Of a DNA stretch of 34,145 bases, positions 29,964 to 34,145 are shown one piece after another (within the stretch, counting starts at the first letter, position 1; every line of letters begins with the position of its first letter). The notes beneath the pieces are model-generated. The model was not told the DNA's origin. It made no database searches and worked only from the letters and a program-made list of their open reading frames with translations. The stretch comes from Actinomycetota bacterium (GTDB lineage Bacteria > Actinomycetota > Actinomycetes > S36-B12 > UBA5976): NCBI GenBank assembly GCA_016870575.1, contig VGBH01000014.1, positions 1-34,145 on the forward strand. Direction: 5' to 3'. Position numbers and translations under genes: made by a program.

Positions 29964-30821
29964 ATGCATTCACAAACAAATCAGATTGCTAAATTGTCCA
30001 GATTTGATCCAATGCCCCGCATCATTACCTTTGATGATTTCGATTATGGGTTTTGTGGTTGGGGACAATTAGTTGGTAATTATGAGCAGTCTTTAGATGC
30101 GATGAATCCAAGTTATCAACAGCACACTCATCCGCAACTTTCAAATTTGTCACATTGGGATAGTGGTTCTCATAGTAGCTGGGACGGCACATATGCGCTC
30201 AAAATACAAACGCGTCCAGTTGCTGGTGCTCGTAATGTTTCAGTTAAACGATTAACTTTTAGAAAAGCAGGGCCGATTAGACTTGAGTTGTATTTTACTT
30301 TCAAACCAGAAGCAACCGAACCAAGATTGCTCGAAACTGATGTTCGCTCCGTTGGTTTTTTATTTGACCTGCAAGACCCAGATGAGGGTGGTAACCGAGT
30401 TATGCCGCACATTCGTTTTCTAAATGCGGAAAATGGCGAACACGTACAAAAGTGGCAGTTTAAGCGTAAATCACCGCCAGTTACGCCAGTAGGTGAGGAA
30501 GGAAAAACAATAACTCATGACCATCTGGCACCAAATGATTGGGAAGATTTGCCAAATGGACATCAGAAACTTTGTTACAATGAAATTCCAACTAAAGTGA
30601 ATTGGCATTACCTTCGATTTGACTTTGATTTAGAGAATATGCGGATGTTGGAAATGCAATGCAACAATCGACTTTTTGATCTTAGCCAGATTGATTCTAT
30701 GGTAATGCCTGCAATGAAAAATCTTTGGTGTATGTTGAATATGGGGTTTTTTACTGAAACGGATACTAATAAACGTGCCCTGTATTACATAGATTCAGTT
30801 TGTTTGTCGGGTGATTTCTAA
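29964..30821 (+). CDS. Uncharacterised beta-rich protein, first of a pair
   Basis: 285 aa, no recognised catalytic motif, signal peptide or membrane helix, so probably cytoplasmic. It begins with a polar segment and then RIITFDDFDYGFCGWGQLVG; aromatic and His/Asp-rich stretches (SHWDSGSHSSWDGTYALKI) and alternating hydrophobic strands suggest a beta-sandwich of the concanavalin-like/carbohydrate-binding kind. It resembles actinobacterial hypothetical proteins I loosely associate with DUF6772, which I cannot verify. No clear ribosome site precedes ATG 29964; Met17 (30012) is an alternative start. The next gene begins immediately after its TAA. The position between an ABC-F gene and rplM is unusual. 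Confidence 0.75.
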   Translation: MHSQTNQIAKLSRFDPMPRIITFDDFDYGFCGWGQLVGNYEQSLDAMNPSYQQHTHPQLSNLSHWDSGSHSSWDGTYALKIQTRPVAGARNVSVKRLTFRKAGPIRLELYFTFKPEATEPRLLETDVRSVGFLFDLQDPDEGGNRVMPHIRFLNAENGEHVQKWQFKRKSPPVTPVGEEGKTITHDHLAPNDWEDLPNGHQKLCYNEIPTKVNWHYLRFDFDLENMRMLEMQCNNRLFDLSQIDSMVMPAMKNLWCMLNMGFFTETDTNKRALYYIDSVCLSGDF

Positions 30822-31160
30822 ATGCTCCCGTTAAGTATTACCGCGGTTGTTGCAAGAAATGAGTTATGGCAGAACCAAGTAAGTTCGGAACCTTATGAGT
30901 GCGGCTGGGCAAAAGAAGCAATTGTTTACCTTCGCGCTTTAAAGCACCCTGTGCGAACGGAAAATGTACGTGCCCGAATTGAATATTCACCCGACGGTAT
31001 CCGATGGGTTGATTCGGGTCTGGATTTTGCCCTACCTACTCAGGCCGATCAGATCTCCTGGATTCCAGTAAATCATTTCGGCAATTGGCTCAGGGTAGCC
31101 GTGGACTTACCCGATGGAGCGGCCATCACGGTGCTGGTTTCCATCAATTTAAAGGCTTAG
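30822..31160 (+). CDS. Uncharacterised small beta-rich protein, second of a pair
   Basis: 112 aa, unrecognised. The ATG directly follows the TAA of the upstream gene with no gap, so translation is almost certainly by re-initiation or coupling and the two products probably work together. No signal peptide, membrane segment or catalytic motif is visible. ARIEYSPDGIRWVDSGLDF and the alternating hydrophobic strands near the end (NWLRVAVDLPDGAAITVLVSI, split in two strands) suggest an all-beta sandwich such as seen in small ligand-binding modules. Its stop codon lies in an 8-bp hairpin. Confidence 0.7.
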   Translation: MLPLSITAVVARNELWQNQVSSEPYECGWAKEAIVYLRALKHPVRTENVRARIEYSPDGIRWVDSGLDFALPTQADQISWIPVNHFGNWLRVAVDLPDGAAITVLVSINLKA

Positions 31161-31266
31161 TTGACCCATTAGCTCTAAGCCTGCTCCAGCGCAGCCCCCA
31201 AGCACTAAGCCCTTCTGCCACAAGGGTATTCTGCTCTACTGGACTTTGGCTTTACCTGTAGTCCAG
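31153..31266 (+). promoter_or_regulatory. rplM leader with alternative pairings
   Basis: AGGCTTAG (31153-31160, including the upstream stop) pairs with CTAAGCCT (31175-31182). The same GGCTTAG can instead pair with a second CTAAGCC at 31205-31211. That second copy overlaps CCCTT/AAGGG (31210-31226). Further down CTGGACT (31239-31245) pairs with AGTCCAG (31260-31266), 15 nt before the rplM ribosome site. The mutually exclusive options resemble a switch, though a promoter inside this region would remove the first arm from the transcript. TATTCT at 31227 is -10-like without a good -35. Confidence 0.4.
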
Positions 31267-31291
31267 ACCAGAGATTATTTAGGAGCAAGGC

Positions 31292-31735
31292 GTGCGCACA
31301 TTCAGTCCCCAAGCAGATTCGGTTACCCGGAACTGGTACGTAATTGACGCCAATGATGTTGTACTTGGACGTTTAGCAGTTCAGGCCGCTACTTTGCTTC
31401 GAGGTAAACACAAACCAATATACGCGCCTCATGTTGACACTGGCGATTTTGTCATCATTATTAATGCAGAGAAAGTTGCACTTACTGGCTCTAAGTTAAC
31501 GCAGAAGCGCGATTATCGTCACTCTGGTTTCCCAGGTGGCCTGCGCTCAACTGATTACGTCAGTTTGCTGAAGCAAAACCCAGTTCGAGCAATTGAGAAA
31601 GCGGTGCACGGAATGTTGCCGCACAACAAATTAGGTCGAGCAGTTGGGACGAAACTTAAAGTTTATGCTGGACCGAATCACCCGCATGCGGCCCAGAATC
31701 CAATTCCATTTGAGATTAAGCAGATTGCGCAGTAG
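31292..31735 (+). CDS. rplM: 50S ribosomal protein L13
   Basis: L13 is an early 50S assembly protein. It is 147 aa with [35 protein letters not shown] and [12 protein letters not shown] motifs. The start is GTG with AGGAG upstream. It pairs with rpsI in the conserved rplM-rpsI operon. TGCGC-AGTA-GCGCA encloses its TAG and is followed by GATTTT, which may act as a weak attenuator or merely a chance hairpin. Confidence 0.97.
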   Translation: MRTFSPQADSVTRNWYVIDANDVVLGRLAVQAATLLRGKHKPIYAPHVDTGDFVIIINAEKVALTGSKLTQKRDYRHSGFPGGLRSTDYVSLLKQNPVRAIEKAVHGMLPHNKLGRAVGTKLKVYAGPNHPHAAQNPIPFEIKQIAQ

Positions 31736-31745
31736 CGCAGATTTT
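31726..31745 (+). promoter_or_regulatory. Small hairpin with T-run at the rplM stop
   Basis: TGCGC (31726-31730) and GCGCA (31735-31739) pair around an AGTA loop; the TAG stop spans loop and stem, and GATTTT follows. The stem is only five pairs, so it is at most a weak attenuator between rplM and rpsI. Confidence 0.35.
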
Positions 31746-31758
31746 AGAAAGGCAATTT

Positions 31759-32211
31759 GTGACCGACACATTAGTAGCGAGTTCAGAATCTCCAGGACTA
31801 TCAATTCCAAAAGCTGGAGCAACAACACCAGGTAGCGGTATTGGACGTCGTAAGGAAGCAGTTGCGCGAGTTCGCCTGGTTCCGGGAACTGGAAACTTCA
31901 AGATTAATGGTCGAACAATTGAAGATTATTTTCCAAATGCGCTGCACCGCCAATCAATCAAAGATCCACTAAGAATTTTGGGTCTAGAAAATAAGTTTGA
32001 TGTGATTGCAACTATTACTGGTGGCGGTATCTCCGGACAGGCTGGAGCACTTCGATTGGGAGTTGCTCGATCACTAAATGAGATTGATAAAGATGCATAT
32101 CGTGCTGCATTAAAGAAGGCTGGCTTCTTAACTCGTGACGCACGCGTTATTGAGCGCAAGAAGTACGGATTGAAGAAAGCACGTAAGGCTTCTCAGTACA
32201 GCAAGCGTTAA
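31759..32211 (+). CDS. rpsI: 30S ribosomal protein S9
   Basis: S9 reaches into the P site with its basic C-terminal tail. It has 150 aa: a 25-residue N-terminal extension common in actinobacteria, the [15 protein letters not shown] core, [17 protein letters not shown] and a C-terminus ending YSKR, whose last residues touch P-site tRNA. The start is GTG with AGAAAGG upstream. glmM begins two bases after its stop. Confidence 0.98.
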   Translation: MTDTLVASSESPGLSIPKAGATTPGSGIGRRKEAVARVRLVPGTGNFKINGRTIEDYFPNALHRQSIKDPLRILGLENKFDVIATITGGGISGQAGALRLGVARSLNEIDKDAYRAALKKAGFLTRDARVIERKKYGLKKARKASQYSKR

Positions 32212-32213
32212 TT

Positions 32214-33551
32214 TTGGCTCGGCTGTTTGGCACTGATGGTATTCGAGGTGTTGCTAACCTCGATTTAACCGCTGAACTTGCAACTAATTTAGGAACAGCA
32301 GCTGTTCAAGTTTTAGCTGTTGGCTTAGCAAAAAAACCAGTTGCAGTTATTGGTCGAGACACTCGCGCAAGTGGTGAGTTTCTAGAAGCAGCACTAGCTG
32401 CTGGAATGGCTGCTGCGGGTGCAACTGTGTTTCGCATAGGAGTTGCACCAACTCCTGAAGTTGCTTATTTAATTGATGCTCTAGATGCTGATTTAGGTGC
32501 AGTCATTTCAGCCTCGCATAATCCAATGCCAGATAATGGAATCAAGTTCTTTGCTGCAGGTGGGAGAAAATTACCTGATTCACTAGAGGATGCTATTGAA
32601 GATCGATTAAAGAATTTTAAACAATTGCCGGTTGGAAGCGAAGTTGGTCGAATAATTGATAATCCAATGGCAAGTGGTAATTATGTTGACCATCTGGTGG
32701 ATTCTTTAGATATAGATTTATCAGGAATAAAAGTTGTTGTAGATTGCGCAAATGGAGCAGCTCATCACACTGCTCCTGCTGCTTATCGAAAAGCTGGCGC
32801 AGATGTAATTGCAATTCATGCTGAACCTGATGGGTTAAATATAAATGCAAATTGCGGATCTACTCACCTTTCAGATTTGATTACTGCAGTTAAAGAAAAC
32901 AAAGCTGATCTAGGTATTGCACATGATGGTGATGCGGATCGCTGCCTAGCAGTTGCTGCTGATGGCAGCGTGGTTGATGGCGATCAAATTTTGGCAATTT
33001 TGGCGCAAGCGATGAAAGAAAATCTCAAATTAGTTAATAATCATGTCGTGACAACGGTTATGGCCAATTTGGGATTAAAGAAATTCTTACAAACCGCTGA
33101 TATTGAAGTTATCGAAACACCCGTTGGTGATCGATATGTCCTTTCTGCAATGGAAGTTGGCGGATACAACTTAGGTGGCGAACAAAGTGGACATATCATT
33201 TTGGCAGATTATGCGACCACAGGTGATGGCACACTAACTGCATTACATCTTATGCAACGAATGAAGCAAACCGGTTTACCGTTGGCAAAACTTGCAATGG
33301 TTGTGCAGAAACTACCGCAAGTATTGCTTAACGTGTCAGGTGTTGATCGTAATTTAGGAGTATCGCATCCTAGAGTTTTGGCAGAAGTTGATCGATTGCG
33401 TGAAGAGTTAGGTGACACGGGCAGAATTTTGTTACGTCCAAGTGGCACTGAACCTTTGGTACGAGTGATGGTTGAAGCACCAACGAATGAACAAGCAACT
33501 GCTGTTGCTCAAGCACTAGTTGCAGTGGTGCGCGAAGTTGCAGCTCAATAG
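32214..33551 (+). CDS. glmM: Phosphoglucosamine mutase
   Basis: GlmM interconverts glucosamine-6-phosphate and glucosamine-1-phosphate on the way to UDP-GlcNAc for peptidoglycan. It has 445 aa. The phosphoserine is Ser101 in SASHNPMPDNGIKF; the Mg-binding loop is DGDADR (238-243); the sugar loop GGEQSGH and phosphate loop RPSGTEPLVRVM are present. The start is TTG, two bases after rpsI and with no clear ribosome site, so it depends on coupling. The rpsI-glmM link is common in actinobacteria. Confidence 0.97.
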   Translation: MARLFGTDGIRGVANLDLTAELATNLGTAAVQVLAVGLAKKPVAVIGRDTRASGEFLEAALAAGMAAAGATVFRIGVAPTPEVAYLIDALDADLGAVISASHNPMPDNGIKFFAAGGRKLPDSLEDAIEDRLKNFKQLPVGSEVGRIIDNPMASGNYVDHLVDSLDIDLSGIKVVVDCANGAAHHTAPAAYRKAGADVIAIHAEPDGLNINANCGSTHLSDLITAVKENKADLGIAHDGDADRCLAVAADGSVVDGDQILAILAQAMKENLKLVNNHVVTTVMANLGLKKFLQTADIEVIETPVGDRYVLSAMEVGGYNLGGEQSGHIILADYATTGDGTLTALHLMQRMKQTGLPLAKLAMVVQKLPQVLLNVSGVDRNLGVSHPRVLAEVDRLREELGDTGRILLRPSGTEPLVRVMVEAPTNEQATAVAQALVAVVREVAAQ

Positions 33552-33566
33552 CCGTAGGCTTATCGC

Positions 33567-34145
33567 ATGTGTGGAATTGTTGGTTACGTCGGTGGGCAAT
33601 CGGCTCAAGACGTATTGCTCTCCGGACTTAAACATTTAGAGTATCGTGGTTATGACTCAGCAGGTATAGCTCTTACTAATAATCATTCTCTTATTACTTA
33701 TAAAAAAGCTGGAAAACTTACAAACTTGCAAGATTTACTCACTGAAGCAAAACCTGCTAAATCAAACAGTGGTATTGGACATACTAGGTGGGCTACTCAT
33801 GGCGCTCCAAACGATCAAAATGCTCATCCGCATCTAGATGAATCAAATCAAATTGCAATAATTCACAATGGAATTATTGAAAATTTTGCATCCTTGCGAA
33901 ATGAACTAATCAAAGCCGGATTTCACTTTAGGAGTGAAACAGATACTGAAGTTGTTGCGCACCTTTTAGCACAAGAGATGGACAATAACTCAAGCAAATT
34001 AGCTGATGCAATGCGAAAAGCATGTCAACGATTAAAAGGAGCATTCACGCTAGTTGCAATTTCAGCAGCTGAGCCAGAGGTAATAGTTGGTGCACGACGC
34101 AATTCACCGCTCGTTGTTGGATTGGGACAGGGCGAAAATTTCCTA
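33567..34145 (+). CDS. glmS: Glucosamine-6-phosphate synthase, 5' part
   Basis: GlmS makes glucosamine-6-phosphate from fructose-6-phosphate and glutamine, feeding GlmM. The ORF runs off the window, so it is missing from the ORF track; 193 codons are visible of about 610 expected. The N-terminal glutaminase domain is complete in outline: Cys2 nucleophile in MCGIVGYVG (Cys1 after Met removal), LEYRGYDSAGIA, GHTRWATHG and HNGIIENFASLR. The sugar isomerase domains lie beyond the end. It begins 15 nt after glmM. Confidence 0.96.
   Translation, partial: MCGIVGYVGGQSAQDVLLSGLKHLEYRGYDSAGIALTNNHSLITYKKAGKLTNLQDLLTEAKPAKSNSGIGHTRWATHGAPNDQNAHPHLDESNQIAIIHNGIIENFASLRNELIKAGFHFRSETDTEVVAHLLAQEMDNNSSKLADAMRKACQRLKGAFTLVAISAAEPEVIVGARRNSPLVVGLGQGENFL

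Overview
The window is a 34 kb block of core translation and transcription genes, every one read on the + strand. The organism is very probably an actinobacterium with a small, AT-leaning genome, of the kind found among the free-living freshwater acI/Nanopelagicales group. The evidence is actinobacterial gene order, an RpoC carrying the charged coiled-coil insertion typical of that phylum, actinobacterial ribosomal protein variants, frequent GTG/TTG starts, and short or overlapping gene junctions. The phylum is a confident call; the order-level placement is inference from composition and compactness.

Layout. The window opens between rplL (not in view) and rpoB. rpoB-rpoC end at a strong rho-independent terminator. 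A roughly 200-nt structured leader precedes the str operon (rpsL-rpsG-fusA-tuf), which closes with a 12-bp hairpin lacking a U-tail. The S10 operon follows (rpsJ-rplC-rplD-rplW-rplB-rpsS-rplV-rpsC-rplP-rpmC-rpsQ). The spc operon comes next (rplN-rplX-rplE-rpsN-rpsH-rplF-rplR-rpsE-rpmD-rplO-secY-adk), then infA-rpmJ (rpmJ is too short for the ORF track), then the alpha operon (rpsM-rpsK-rpsD-rpoA-rplQ) with truA and an ABC-F ATPase. A two-gene cassette of unknown function (285 and 112 aa) follows. The window ends in rplM-rpsI-glmM and the 5' part of glmS, which runs off the edge. No tRNA, rRNA, CRISPR, insertion sequence or minus-strand gene could be supported. No gene-free stretch exceeds 300 bases; the longest, rpoC to rpsL, is 250.

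How it works together. RpoA, RpoB and RpoC form the RNA polymerase core; the ribosomal proteins, EF-G, EF-Tu and IF1 make up much of the translation machinery; SecY is the export channel; Adk supplies adenylate balance; TruA modifies tRNA; GlmM/GlmS feed UDP-GlcNAc synthesis for the cell wall.

Most interesting points. (1) A closed multi-helix RNA with a possible pseudoknot lies just before rpsM, in the position of the E. coli S4-controlled alpha-operon leader. (2) An uncharacterised, apparently coupled gene pair sits inside the translation cluster with its own inverted-repeat upstream region. (3) The rplM leader can form mutually exclusive pairings. (4) The infA leader can fold its Shine-Dalgarno motif into a stem. 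(5) Hairpins straddle several stop codons. (6) A zinc-free S14 occupies the main spc operon while S4 and L36 keep their zinc cysteines. (7) L22 carries a long histone-H1-like Lys/Ala/Pro tail. All RNA structures were found by eye from base complementarity and have not been tested by folding or comparison.
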